From: G963422445 sp963422445
GTDB taxonomy: Bacteria; Pseudomonadota; Alphaproteobacteria; Thalassobaculales; Thalassobaculaceae
DNA: 64,000 nt
Reading direction: 5' to 3'
Assembly (NCBI GenBank): GCA_963422445.2
Contig: OY729512.2
Coordinates: 1,054,001-1,118,000, forward strand
Of this stretch, positions 18,131-28,155 are shown piece by piece. The position numbers and the translations under genes were made by a program. Under the pieces are notes generated by a model. That model was given only the letters and a program-made list of their open reading frames with translations. It did not search any database and was not told the DNA's origin. Each line of letters starts with the position of its first letter. Position 1 is the first letter of the stretch.

Positions 18131-18418
18131 TCTTCGGCTGATTGATGATGTACCGGCGGCCGGTATCCCAGGCTGCTGTGCGGGTGTGCGGCATTGTAGT
18201 GGAGCCTCCAGGATTCGATGAGAACCCGGACTTCCTTGAGACTGTAGAAGATCTCCCCGTTCAGGAGCTCGTCGCGCAGCCGCGCGTTGAAACTCTTGAT
18301 GTAGCCGTTCTCCCAGGGCGAGCCCGGCTCGATGAAGGCGGTCCGGGCGCCCACCGCGGCGATCCACTGCCTGACAGCCTTGGCGACGAACTCCGGGCCG
18401 TTGTCGGAGCGGACCTAG
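18131..18418 (-). pseudogene. IS3-family transposase, C-terminal fragment
   Basis: Minus-strand reading gives the end of an IS3 orfB integrase core: ARTAFIEPGSPWENGYIKSF, ARLRDELLNGEIFYSLKE and HYNAAHPHSSLGYRPP. The catalytic Glu lies in the PWENGY region. The rest of the gene is at 21672-22479. The two parts were separated by an IS5-type and an IS630-type insertion. Confidence 0.85.
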
Positions 18419-19110
18419 GCTAGGTCGTGTTGACGAATTCATGAAATGCTGATGATCATTCTCCATCAATGACACTTTCCGGGGACTTATCATGGCGTTA
18501 CGCCTGCTCATCCCGGATGCTGTCTGCTCGACACTCGAGCCGCTACTGCGTGAGAGCAAACACGCCGCCGGCGCCCCGCCACGGCTCAGCGACCGAATGT
18601 TTATCGAAGCCGTCCTCTACCAGGCGCGTACCGGAACCCCATGGCGCGACCTGCCCGACGAATTCGGCCATTGGAATGCCGTCTATCAGCGGTTTCGCCG
18701 TTGGGAGAAGCGCCACCTCCGGGCACGGCTCTGGCAACAGATACAACAGGGAGACGATGAAGCACTCAAGGAAGTGTTCATCGATTCGACCATCGTGCGT
18801 GCTCATCAATACGCCGCCGGCGCGGAAAAAACGGCGGCCAGGAGGCCCAGGCTCCCGGCCGCTCCCGGGGTGGGTTCTCCACCAGGCTGCACGTGGCCTG
18901 TGCCAACGAAACAACCGGTGTGTCCGTCGTATTGACGGGTGGCGAGCGCCATGATGGCGTGGGATGCGAGCTGCTGTGGAAGGCTTTGCCTAGCTCTCCC
19001 GCACCGGAGGCTGCGGTCATGGACAAGGCGTATGACAGCAAGGGCATTCGCCAGGTGCTGGCCGACCAGGGCGTCGAAGCCGTAATTCCCGCCCGGTCGA
19101 ACCGGACTTA

Positions 19111-20312
19111 TACCAAACCCACTATTGACTGACGCGTATGGGGTTTGGGCTGACGGCCCAGTCTCGATGGCCGATGGAGGCGATGCGCTTGGGGGATTTG
19201 CAAAGCCAGTCCCAAGCCTGCTCGCAGGTCTTGCGGAGCGCGTCGGTGTCGTCGAAGAGCCGGTTGGCGAAGCAGTTCTGTTTGAGGAACTGGATGACGT
19301 TCTCCATCGGGTTGAGTTCCGGGCTGTAGGGCGGGAGCAGGACGAGGGTCAGGTTCTCGGGGATCGCGAGTTCCTTGCTCTTGTGCCAGCCGGCACCGTC
19401 GAGAACCACCACTCCGTGGTGGCCCGGAAGCACGGCGGCGCCGATCCGCTCGAGGTGCTCGTTCATGGAGACCGTGTTGGCCCGGTCGGCGACATGGCCC
19501 ACGGCTTGCTTGCTCGCCGCGTTGACGGCGCCGAACAGATAGACGTAGCCGTAGCGATGATCGCGCACGATCCGGGGACGCTGGCCCTTGCGCGCCCAGA
19601 CCCGTGACAGCATGCCTTTCTGGCCGATCCGAGCCTCGTCCTGAAACCAGATCTCGAGCGGCCGTTCGGCTCGTTCCGGTCCCACGGCTTCCTCGACAAG
19701 CGTCTGAAAGTCGCTGCGAAACGCCTCCTGTTTCCGCGTCTCCGTCTTGGGGTGACGCGGGCGCGGCGACAGATGACGGAAGCCAAGACGCCGGAGCAGG
19801 CGGCGGGCTCCTTCCCGCGAATACTTCACTCCGAAATGGGCTTCGATCTTGCCCGCGATGTCCTTCACCCGCCACCGAACCACCCCATCGGCCTCCGGCT
19901 CCGGACCCGCTTCCAGCCAGCCCGTGACGATCTTCATCTGCTCCTCGTCGAGCATGACCTTCCGTCCCGAACCGGGACGGTCGCGCAAACCCGCAGAACC
20001 GGCTTCGTTGTAGCGGTGCACCCAGTCCCGCAGGGTCTGACGGTCCATCCCCTGCGAGCGCGCCGCTTCCTCCCGGCTGTGCCCGTCCAGGATCATCGCT
20101 ATCGCACGAAGACGACGCGCCTGCCGCTCGTTCCCGCAGCGCCTCGCCGCAGCGCGCAACTCTCCTGCCGTGTGATCAAGACGCGTTACGGGAACCGTCA
20201 TCGCTCATCTCCGAAAGACCTCCGAAAAACCCCACATCACAACATAAAGGGGAACAAATATCACGCAAACACAATACCTTGCCCGACGAGTCAATCATTC
20301 ATGGCTTTGGTA
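19111..20312. mobile_element. IS630-family element, copy 1
   Basis: Ends TACCAAACCC and GGCTTTGGTA; TA occurs at both borders as expected for IS630. It is inserted in the IS5-type element and carries an open transposase gene. A related but not identical element is at 38957-40177, and both have the right-hand flank TGAGACG. Confidence 0.8.
19122..20201 (-). CDS. IS630-family transposase, apparently intact
   Basis: A 359-residue protein. The N-terminal half holds two helix-turn-helix regions (LRAIAMILDGHSREEAARSQ and GVKYSREGARRLLRRLGFRH). The DDE domain is complete: IWFQDEARIGQKG, VVLDGAGWHKS and YSPELNPMENVIQFLK. GGAG lies about eight bases upstream of ATG 20201. No frameshift is visible, so this copy may be active. 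Confidence 0.9.
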   Translation of the reverse strand: MTVPVTRLDHTAGELRAAARRCGNERQARRLRAIAMILDGHSREEAARSQGMDRQTLRDWVHRYNEAGSAGLRDRPGSGRKVMLDEEQMKIVTGWLEAGPEPEADGVVRWRVKDIAGKIEAHFGVKYSREGARRLLRRLGFRHLSPRPRHPKTETRKQEAFRSDFQTLVEEAVGPERAERPLEIWFQDEARIGQKGMLSRVWARKGQRPRIVRDHRYGYVYLFGAVNAASKQAVGHVADRANTVSMNEHLERIGAAVLPGHHGVVVLDGAGWHKSKELAIPENLTLVLLPPYSPELNPMENVIQFLKQNCFANRLFDDTDALRKTCEQAWDWLCKSPKRIASIGHRDWAVSPNPIRVSQ

Positions 20313-20492
20313 TGAGACGATTCATCACGATCAAGAAAAGGACAAGCGGCGCCAGCAGGTCGAGCGATTCTTCAACAAGCTCAAACAATTCCGTCGCATT
20401 GCCACACGCTATGACAAGCTCGCTCGGACGGTCCTCGCGTTTGTCCACATTGTCTCAGCATGGATTCTGCTTCGATCATTCGTCAACACGCC

Positions 20493-21670
20493 TAGCGTCC
20501 TGATTCCGAAGTTCGCACAGTTATGAGTGAGTTGGCGCGCGTTCGCGGGTTCTCAGTCAGAAGCGCTTGATGGCGGCGAGGATTTCGCCGGCCGACTTGT
20601 GCCATCGGAACGGCTTGGGGTCCTCGTTGACCGCCTCGATATACGCGGTGATCGCCTGCTCGAGCTCGACGGTCGAGCGGTGCACCCCGCGCCTGATCTG
20701 CTTCTCCGTCAGATTGGCGAAGAACCTCTCCACCTGGTTGAGCCATGAGGCAGACGTCGGGGTGAAGTGCACGTGCCAGCAAGGCCGCTTGGCGAACCCG
20801 TCGCGGACTTCCTTCGTCTTGTGCGTCGAGTAGTTTGTCCATGACGATGTGGATGTCGAGATCCTCGGGCACGTTGGCCTCGACGTGGTCCAGGACCCTG
20901 CGGAACTCCCGGCTTCGGTGGCGGCGGAAGCACTTGCCGATGACCGCGCCGGTGGCGATGTCGAGGGCGGCGAACAGCGAGGTCGTGCCGTTGCGCTTGT
21001 CGTCATGGGTGCGTCGCTCGACCTGGCCAGGGCGCAGCGGCAGCAGTGGCTGGGTGCGATCAAGGGCCTGAACCTGGGATTTCTCGTCCAGACAGAGCAC
21101 CATGGCATGCTGCGGCGGGTCCACGTAGAGCCCGACGATGTCGCGCACCTTGTCCACGAAGTAGGGGTCCGCAGACAGCTTGAAAGTCTCGCGCCGGTGC
21201 GGCTGCAGCGAAAAGGCCTGCCAGATACGGTGGATCGTCGACGGCGCGTAGCCCGTTTCGCGGGCCATCGAGCGCGTGCTCCAGTGCGTCGCATCCCGAG
21301 GCTTCTCTTCAAGCGTCTTGCGCACCACCTCGGCCACGGCGTCATCATCGATGCACCGCGGGCGGCCGGGCCGCGGCTCGTCTTCGAGCCCGTCCAGGCC
21401 CTGTTCGGCAAAACGGTTGCGCCACTTCCTGGCGGGGAGATTGTTGATGTCGAGCGCGTTGGCGATTTGCACGTTGGTCAGCCCCTCGGCTGCCAGAAGC
21501 ACAATGTGCGCCCGATCCGACAGGGACCGCCAGACCTTTCGGCCCCGTGCAAGCCGTTCCAGCTCGCTACGCTCAACTTCACCCAGCTTGATCTCCGCCG
21601 ACCGTCGCATCACAGTGCAACCGAATCGCAAACCCCTCAGAATTGTACGAATTACGAGAACGGGACACTA
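20493..21670. mobile_element. IS630-family element, second type
   Basis: The ends TAGCGTCCTGATTCCGAAG and, on the other strand, TAGTGTCCCGTTCTCGTAA are related inverted repeats with TA at both borders. It lies directly against the IS5-type element within the IS3 element. Confidence 0.7.
20557..21610 (-). pseudogene. IS630-family transposase, frameshifted
   Basis: The frame runs from MRRSAEIKLGEVERSELERL through VLCLDEKSQVQALDRTQPLL (first Asp) to DIHIVMDK. It then breaks near 20835 and goes on in another frame as THKTKEVRDGFAKRPCWHVH and ASWLNQVERFFANLTEKQIR, ending SAGEILAAIKRF. One small deletion explains this. Confidence 0.85.
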
Positions 21671-21671
21671 G

Positions 21672-22479
21672 GACGCCGCGCAGAATGAACAGGTCGGTCA
21701 GCACGTCGATAACGTCAGTTGAGGAAAGCTTCCTGCGCACCCGGATGGCCAGGCTCTCACGGGTGAACTCGTCCAGGACGTTGAGCATGCGGAAGGCCCG
21801 GCCGTCATATGTCCGGTGATGGACGAAGTGGTAGGATCAGACATGGTCCGCCCGCTCGGCGCGCAGCCGGATGCAGGAGTCGTCGTTCAGCCATAGACGC
21901 CCTCGCCTGGGTTGTTTGCCGGGCCCCTTCAGCCCCTCGCGCCGCCACAGGCGCTCGACCCGCTTGTCGTTGACCTGCCAGCCGGCGTCACGTAGCAGGG
22001 CGGCGATCCGCCGGTAGCCGTAGCGGCCATACTGGCGGGCCAGCTCGGTCATGTCCGCGACCAGGCGGTCTTCGTCGGCACGGCCGCACGGGATGCGGCG
22101 CTGGGTCGAGCGATGCTGCCCCAGTACCCGGCAAGCCCGGCGCTCCTAGATCCCGAGCCGGTCGCAGACATGATCGATGCATTGACGGCGGCGCGCGGGG
22201 CTTGGAAGTTTCCCCCTGCGGCCTCCTTGAGGATCTGCTTGTCCAGCGTCAGGTCCGAGACCGCACGGCGCAGCCGCTCGTTCTCCTTTTCAGCTCCTTC
22301 AGACGGCGGAGCTGATCGCCGCTCATCCCGGCATACTCCTTGCGCCAGCGATAAAACGTCACCTCGCTGATCCCAAGATGCCAGATCGCGTTCGCCATCG
22401 ACATGCCTTGGCCGTGCAGAACCTCAGCCTGCCGCAACAGGATGACGATCTCCTCCGGCTTGTAACGCTTCCTCGCCAT
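21672..22479 (-). pseudogene. IS3-family transposase, N-terminal part
   Basis: orfA starts at ATG 22479 (MARKRYKPEEIVILLRQAEV, SEVTFYRWRKEYAGM). orfB pieces follow in shifted frames: GYRRIAALLRDAGWQVNDKR, RLWRREGLKGPGKQPRRG and LNVLDEFTRESLAIRVRRK with the first catalytic Asp region. It ends at LRGV where the other ISs begin. The outer end is probably near 22525 (TGGAATTGGTCC on the minus strand). Confidence 0.83.
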
Positions 22480-22530
22480 CGTCGGGCCTCCTCGTTCCAT
22501 AACCTAAGGATGGACCAATTCCATGGGGGA

Positions 22531-22860
22531 GGATCATTGCTGCCGCGTACAGGGTTCCCGAGAAAGACTTCGGATTTACAAAACGTTCCGCCGGCAACAG
22601 GGGAGGCCATACGCCGTCTGCCAGTCCCCGCTCAGGCGTTCCGTCATCCGCGTCAGTGCAAAACGGGCCAGACCGGGAAACACGCCCGGTTTGCCGAGCA
22701 CGAGAAATCGGGTGTTGTTACCGATCAGATGAAGACGCTCGACCTGCTCCGCCGGAGCCCAGCCGATCCACCGGTCCCGCGGCGCACGGTTGAAAGCATC
22801 GGTCTGCCAGCCGGCGACCGCGACCCATTGGCCGTGCCACAACCCAGGTTGGAATTTTTT
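22531..22860 (-). pseudogene. DruA-like (DUF4338) domain fragment
   Basis: One minus-strand frame gives APRDRWIGWAPAEQVERLHL, LIGNNTRFLVLGKPG and RMTERLSGDWQTAYGL. After a one-base shift the next frame gives PAERFVNPKSFSGTLYAAA. This is the conserved core of DUF4338, the domain of DruA from the Druantia anti-phage system that also occurs joined to IS4-type transposases. No start and no transposase part lie next to it, so it is a remnant. Confidence 0.75.
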
Positions 22861-22944
22861 GTTCTTCTGTCCTTTATCGCTTTGATAGGGGTCGATATTT
22901 TTCTCGGCCGATTTCAACATGGCCCGATATTTTGTTGGCTTCTG

Positions 22945-24430
22945 TCAGCTCGTCAGACGGGCCCTCCTGCGGTGGATGGTGGGTTCCACGGCCGCTGCCG
23001 AGGAGATTTCGGCACCCTCGGCGGCCGGGCGCGTGTCCTGGCGGTTGACGATCAACGTGGCGTCGGTCTGGCGCAGACGCGTGGTGATCCGCACCCAGCT
23101 CCGCAGGACCGTCGCGGACCGATGCCACGCACTTGTGGATGCCCGTGCGGTGAGCCGGGTACGGATCAGATGCACGGCGTGACAGGCCAGCCCGGCGATC
23201 CGCAGGTGGGCCGCGATGCGACGGTCGCGCTGGTGGCAGATCGGGCGAAGGCCGAGCTCGGATTTCAGGCTGCGGAAGGGGGCCTCGATATCGGTGATAG
23301 GCCAGTCGGTCCGCAGGACCGTCTCGATATCCCGGTCGACGTGGCTGGTGCGCAGCCCATCGGCGCCGGCGCCCTCATCGGCCTCGTCGTATTGCGGCCT
23401 GCGCTTGACGCGCACGGCAGACGGGTTGGCGCCGGTGTCCGCCGTCTCGAGCGTGATCTCGTAGGGCCTGGCGACTGCAGGGAAGCGTTGCTTGAGGCGG
23501 CCCTTGACCGGGGAGGCCGCTGTGGAGTCTTTCCGGCGCCGCCTCGAAGCGGGTCCGCGTCAGGCCCAGGATCGAGGTTCCGGCCTTCTTCTCGCCCTCG
23601 CTGACGACAGAGAGCCGCACCCCTCGTGATGCGCGCTGGTGATCAGCAAGACCTCGCCGCCCCGGCCGAGGGTGATCCAGTCGTAGCCCCGCTCGCCCAG
23701 CCACAGGATGTTCTCCGCGCTGGCGATGCCCGCGTCCATGACCAGCGTGGGCTTCGGCGCCGTGCCGCCGCACACCGCCTCCGCTGGATGGCGGCCCGGT
23801 GGCGCCAGAGAAGAGCGCCGATGCGGTAAAGCGTCTTGCGGTCGCCGTCCAGTTGAAGAAGCGCGGCGGTCGCACTGTCGCGGCGCAGCCAGCGGCTGGT
23901 CTCGCGCGCACTGGCGGGATCGACCATCCTGGCGACGATCAGCGCGCGATGCGCCCTTCGCGGCCCTTGATGCCACGGTCGTGGAGGATTTCGGCGAAGC
24001 CGGGAATCGCCGAAGGCCTTGAGGCACAGGCGCTCGCAGCCGACCGTGCGCGGGGTCTCGTGCTCCAGGGTATCGCGGGCGACGGTGGCGATGTCGGGCT
24101 GGCGCGCCTCTTCCTGCACCGCTTCGCTGCGAACCCCCCTGGCCCTGAGCCTGGCGACGATGTCCTCGGCTCGGCCGGCACGTCCGGCGCGGCTTCGAGC
24201 AGCGGCGGGCGGGTGTGGAGCAGCGCCTCGGCGAGGGCGGTGACCTCCTTGCCACTTCTCGCGCGGGATCGCATCGTGGAGACCGAAATTGAGCAGCGTC
24301 CTGTGGTGCACCCTGTCGCCGCGCGCTGGGAGAGCATCAGCCTGTGGCTTCGCACGGGCTTGCCGTCCTTGTCGGTGTGGGTCCTGGGGCCTTGATCTAC
24401 AGGGCGCGGGCGAAGGGTTGGCGATGTGTT
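22945..24430 (-). pseudogene. IS1634-family transposase, several frameshifts
   Basis: Pieces in three frames line up in order: DKDGKPVRSHRLMLSQRA, DIVARLRARGVRSEAVQEEA, TPRTVGCERLCLKAFGD, ALIVARMVDPASARETSRWL, KPTLVMDAGIASAENILWLG and, near the end, DIEAPFRSLKSELGLRPIC with HAVHLIRTRLTARA. These are hallmarks of the IS1634 group. At least four frame changes make it dead. Confidence 0.8.
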
Positions 24431-24893
24431 GCCCGGACACGCGCGCCAGCGCGCCTAGCAAGGGGGATATCGACGCAACAACAAAGTCCTGGCCCCACAA
24501 AAGATTTCCGGGCCCCCACATCAAACATATAGAAGTTCAGGCGATAGAAGAGCCAAATATGTGATGTTCTCAGACCGCAAACATTCCCCGATCAGGCACG
24601 GGCAGTGGAAAAAACTGCCAACTTGGGACAAGATCACATGACATGGCGCAAACCGCGACCGGCAAAGCCCTTGAACCCAGGATAATGACAGGCTGTGACC
24701 ACAGTATCCCGACCCACCCGCTCGTCAGGATGAGCCAGACAAACCTCGATATCCGGCAGGTCGAAACCGATCGGCTGCGCCTTGAAAATCCGATGTTCCA
24801 AAATCATGCCGACCGCGGTCGCAAATCCGGACACACAAAGCCAGCAAAAAATCGGTTCAACTGAAGAATGGCAAAATCACGCAAAATCACTTA
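24431..24893. other. Gap between two IS remnants
   Basis: No gene found. The first 130 bases may be the outer end of the IS1634 element. The rest shows no motif, although there is a short frame at 24643-24864 without a ribosome binding site. Confidence 0.4.
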
Positions 24894-25739
24894 GATAGTG
24901 TCGTCACGAAATGCCAGCCCAGAGCGCCAGACACCGGATCTGCACCGCGGCAAGGAACGATGCGGCATTCCTGGCGTATCGCGTGGCAATCCCACGCCAG
25001 CGCTTGAGCCAAAGAAAGGCGTTCTCCACCCAATGCCGGTGCCGGTAGAGATGGACATCATACGCTCCGGGGTGCTTGCGGTTGCGCTTCGGCGGAACCA
25101 CTGGAATAACTTCATGCTCCTCACAATAAGACAGGATGGCATTCGTGTCATAGGCCTTGTCCGCCAACTAAGGACTCGGCCTCTATCCCTTCAATCAGCT
25201 CGACCGCTTGACTGCAATCTGCTGCCGTCCCCTCGGTCACCGACACCCGCACCGGCATCCCATGCGCGTCCACAGCCAAGTGCAGCGTCGTGTTCAGCCC
25301 CCTTTTGCGCGACCCATCGCCTGATTGCCGCCGACCGCACCGCTCGCATGAGGATGGACCTTGAGATGACTGGCGTCAATCATCAGCCACTCATCGTCCG
25401 GCTCATCCATCAGAGGCTCCAGCAACGCCCCCCAGAGCCCCTTGTCCCGCCAGCGACAGAACCGACGATGGGTATTTTCCAGTCTCCATAGTCCGGCGGC
25501 ACATCACGCCAGGGAGCGCCGGTGCGCAGAATCCAGAAGACCGCATTAATGAACCGTCGATTATCCTGTGCCACTCCACCCCAACGTCCCGCTCGGCCAG
25601 GCAGATGAGGCTCCAGCAACAGCCAGACCCTGTCCGAAATGTCGTGACGCCGATGAGCCATTCCCATAAGTCGCCTCCAGGAACCATCGAGTGAGGTCGA
25701 CAGATAGTACAGATAAACATCACTCATGACGACACTATC
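24894..25739. mobile_element. IS5-family element with perfect ends
   Basis: The outer sequences GATAGTGTCGTCA are perfect inverted repeats at both ends, and TA lies on both sides. This is a complete 846-bp element of the IS5 superfamily with a broken gene. Confidence 0.82.
24904..25667 (-). pseudogene. IS5-family transposase, two frameshifts
   Basis: The N-terminal frame is MGMAHRRHDISDRVWLLLEP and TGAPWRDVPPDYGDWK. A one-base deletion at the A run near 25478 leads into THRRFCRWRDKG and DEWLMIDASHLKVHPHASG (catalytic Asp). An extra G near 25168 leads into ADKAYDTNAILSYCEEHE and HWVENAFLWLKRWRGIATRY (Glu). Some IS5 members use frameshifting for the first switch, but the second one breaks the catalytic domain. 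Confidence 0.83.
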
Positions 25740-25768
25740 TAGCGTGGGATCGTCTTGGACCGGCGACA

Positions 25769-25965
25769 CGATGATCCCATGCTGTAAATGGCGAGTCCAT
25801 TACAAGAGCTTGGTGCGCCATGAACTCTTGCCAAAAAAGATAGAAAAGCCTGTTTTCTCCGGCGATTTAACCTCGTTTACCAACCAAATTGTGAAAATGA
25901 CTTCGCTGTATGTTGTCAAAGCGCCGCTCGATCGACGCTCAAATTTAGCATGGGATCGTCGTGGG
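25769..25965. repeat. Repeat R2, copy 1 (IS remnant or non-autonomous element)
   Basis: Starts GATGATCCCATGCTGTAAA and ends with the inverted match GACGATCCCATGCTAAA on the other strand. About 80% similar to 43243-43402, with a deletion in the latter. No gene inside. The inverted ends point to a non-autonomous or decayed IS. Confidence 0.6.
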
Positions 25966-26175
25966 ATAGGCGGTTCGGGGGATTGTAACCGCAGCGCGAC
26001 CGCATTAAACTGCGATCCGCACGAGATTTGGTCCGCGCGGTATCCTTAACGCCTCGATGTTATTGTGTACGACCGGGTTCGGGTCCCGCGCTAATCGACA
26101 TTGATGAGTGATCCGGACTGTGACCGGGTCAGACGCGGCCACACTGGCCGATTACAGATCCGGGAGGAAAAAATC

Positions 26176-26844
26176 ATGGCGACAACTCTGAGCCTGACTG
26201 CGGCAGACGGGCACGGGTTTTCGGCCTATCTGGCCCAGCCGGATGGCATGACCAAGGGTGGTCTTGTGGTGATCCAGGAAATTTTCGGAGTCAATTCCCA
26301 TATTCGGGGCGTTGCTGATGATTATGCGGCGCAGGGATATCTCGCGATTGCGCCCGCCCTGTTCGACCGGATCGGGCCTAGTATAGAGCTTGGATACGAA
26401 CAGGATGACATCACGATCGGCCTCGGCCACAAGAACGCGGTCGGCAATGATGCGCCGATGCAAGATATCGCAGCCGCTCTCGACGCGGTGAAGTCGGCCG
26501 GCAAGGTTGGTATTGTCGGATATTGCTGGGGCGGCGCATTGACCTGGCTCGCGGCCTGCAAGGTCGATGGACTTTCGTGCGCCTCTTCTTATTACGGCGG
26601 CGGCATCGGCGACATGGCATCGCTGACCCCCAAATGCCCCGTGATCTTCCATTTCGGTGAGCAAGACCACGCGATTCCGATGACCGAGGTCGATCAGGTC
26701 AGGACTGCCCAACCGGACTGCCCGGTTCATGTCTATCCGGCCGGACATGGCTTCAACTGCGAACAGCGTGGCAGTTATCACAAGGAAAGTCGGGAGATCG
26801 CGCACGAACGGACCCTTGGTCTTTTGACCAGGACCGTTGGCTGA
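26176..26844 (+). CDS. Dienelactone hydrolase family protein
   Basis: A 222-residue alpha/beta hydrolase. The triad of the family is present: C117 in GYCWGG, D164 in GEQDHAIP and H191 in GHGFNC, with the supporting Glu in QEIFG (E35). Dienelactone hydrolases open the lactone in chlorocatechol breakdown, but most family members are general carboxymethylenebutenolidases with unknown substrates, and nothing here points to aromatic degradation. GGGAGG lies about ten bases upstream of ATG 26176. Confidence 0.9.
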   Translation: MATTLSLTAADGHGFSAYLAQPDGMTKGGLVVIQEIFGVNSHIRGVADDYAAQGYLAIAPALFDRIGPSIELGYEQDDITIGLGHKNAVGNDAPMQDIAAALDAVKSAGKVGIVGYCWGGALTWLAACKVDGLSCASSYYGGGIGDMASLTPKCPVIFHFGEQDHAIPMTEVDQVRTAQPDCPVHVYPAGHGFNCEQRGSYHKESREIAHERTLGLLTRTVG

Positions 26845-27236
26845 TAACCGCACCAGGGCGTCGCGGTCTTCTCGTTGACCGGGTGCCGGAGCGCTTCGCC
26901 GGATGCGGCTGAGTGGCCGGTGCCTGGACTGGCCCTGTGTCCGGGGACTGCCGTACCGTTGGCTAGCCGGCCCACGATATTGGCCGGATCCCCTGCTGAC
27001 GCGGGCGTTTTGTCGGAAGGCCGTGCGATGGCGCGGGCCGGATGGCCTTTGCTGACAGATGCCTTGTGGTCGGGGTGCTGCCGGTCGTATTCGCGCGCGA
27101 CAACTGATTCAGCCCTCGGCAGCAACGTGATGATCACGGGCCGACCGTCGCGGCCGCTCCGATCGTGACACTATAAGGATCCGGAAAAGGTTGCTTTGGC
27201 CGGAATCATGGGCGGCCGGAAACCGGGGCTGCCGGG
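26845..27236. other. Intergenic region between two convergent genes
   Basis: No gene with recognisable features. The stretch is GC-rich, and I found no clear terminator with a T tract. Confidence 0.4.
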
Positions 27237-28112
27237 TCAGCGTCCAAGAACTCGCCCGGTCACCGCATCGAGTTTTGCGAGTAGGGCCGGATCCCGCGCA
27301 TCGGCATGGGTGACGATTGCGTTCTCAAGCGCAAGATCGCCGCCGGCCTCGTCGATATCGGGCCGCAGCGCCAGTTTCGGCGCGACCTGCCGAACCAGAG
27401 CGCGGGCGTTGTCGGCATTGGCGAGCAGGATGCTGATGATGGCCTCAACCGTCACACTGTCATGATCCGGGTGCCAGCAGTCGTAATCCGTCACCATGGC
27501 GACAGTGGCGTAGGGAAGTTCGGCTTCCCGCGCCAGCTTGGCCTCCGGCATATTGGTCATGCCGATGACATCGCAGCCCCAGGACCGATAGAGATTGCTC
27601 TCGGCCAGGGTCGAGAATTGCGGGCCTTCCATGCAGATATAGGTGCCGTCACGATGGACCGGAAAGCCAAGCTCGACGCAAGCGGCATGCAGCGCATCCT
27701 GCAGCCGGGTTGCGACAGGATGCGAAAACCCGACATGGGCGGCGCAGCCCTTGCCGAAAAAACTTTTCTCCCGCGCAAAGGTGCGGTCGATGAACTGGTC
27801 GACCAGGACGAAATGCCCGGGCGCATACTCTTCCTTGAGTGAGCCGACAGCGCTGAGCGACAGGATATCGGTAACCCCGGCCCGTTTCAGGACATCGATA
27901 TTCGCGCGATAGTTTATCGAAGAAGGCGGCAACGCATGGCCACGGCCGTGGCGTGGCAGAAACACCAGCAGCTGGTCAGCCAGTTCGCCGAACATCAGAT
28001 CGTCGGATGGCTCGCCGAACGGTGATTCTATGCGTTGCCACTGTCGGTTGGTCAGACCGTCGATCTCATAGAGTCCGCTGCCGCCGATGATCCCGAGCTT
28101 TGCCCTTCTCAA
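27237..28112 (-). CDS. mtnP: S-methyl-5'-thioadenosine phosphorylase
   Basis: A 291-residue enzyme that splits methylthioadenosine into adenine and methylthioribose 1-phosphate, the first step of methionine salvage. Family motifs: LGIIGGSGLYEIDGL with the phosphate-binding loop, FLPRHGRGHALPPSSINYRA, LSLSAVGSLKEEYAPGHFVL, YICMEGPQFSTLAESNLYR and GMTNMPEAKLARE. VTDYDCWH near residue 207 contains the base-binding Asp typical of MTAP. It follows cytochrome c1 on the same strand. Confidence 0.94.
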   Translation of the reverse strand: MRRAKLGIIGGSGLYEIDGLTNRQWQRIESPFGEPSDDLMFGELADQLLVFLPRHGRGHALPPSSINYRANIDVLKRAGVTDILSLSAVGSLKEEYAPGHFVLVDQFIDRTFAREKSFFGKGCAAHVGFSHPVATRLQDALHAACVELGFPVHRDGTYICMEGPQFSTLAESNLYRSWGCDVIGMTNMPEAKLAREAELPYATVAMVTDYDCWHPDHDSVTVEAIISILLANADNARALVRQVAPKLALRPDIDEAGGDLALENAIVTHADARDPALLAKLDAVTGRVLGR

Positions 28113-28155
28113 TGCCGGTCTCCCATTGAAGGCGTCGCGTCAACAGGGCATCGGA

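Larger units (their letters stand above)
18421..20492. mobile_element. IS5-family (IS427-like) element, split by an IS630 element
   Basis: The ends TAGGTCGTGTTGACGAAT and its counterpart GGCGTGTTGACGAATGATC are inverted repeats. CTAG lies at both borders. It is inserted in the IS3 element, and an IS630 copy (19111-20312) is inserted within it. Confidence 0.78.
18492..20498 (+). pseudogene. IS5-family transposase, frameshifted and interrupted
   Basis: Part one MALRLLIPDAVCSTLEPLLR to RTGTPWRDLPDEFGHWNAVY and FIDSTIVRAHQYAAG carries the first Asp. A frameshift near 18880 leads into NETTGVSVVLTGGERHD and MDKAYDSKGIRQVLADQG. The IS630 element then cuts the gene at RSNRTY. After it the frame resumes with ETIHHDQEKDKRRQQVERFF and KLKQFRRIATRYDKLA, ending near 20498. 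Confidence 0.85.
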
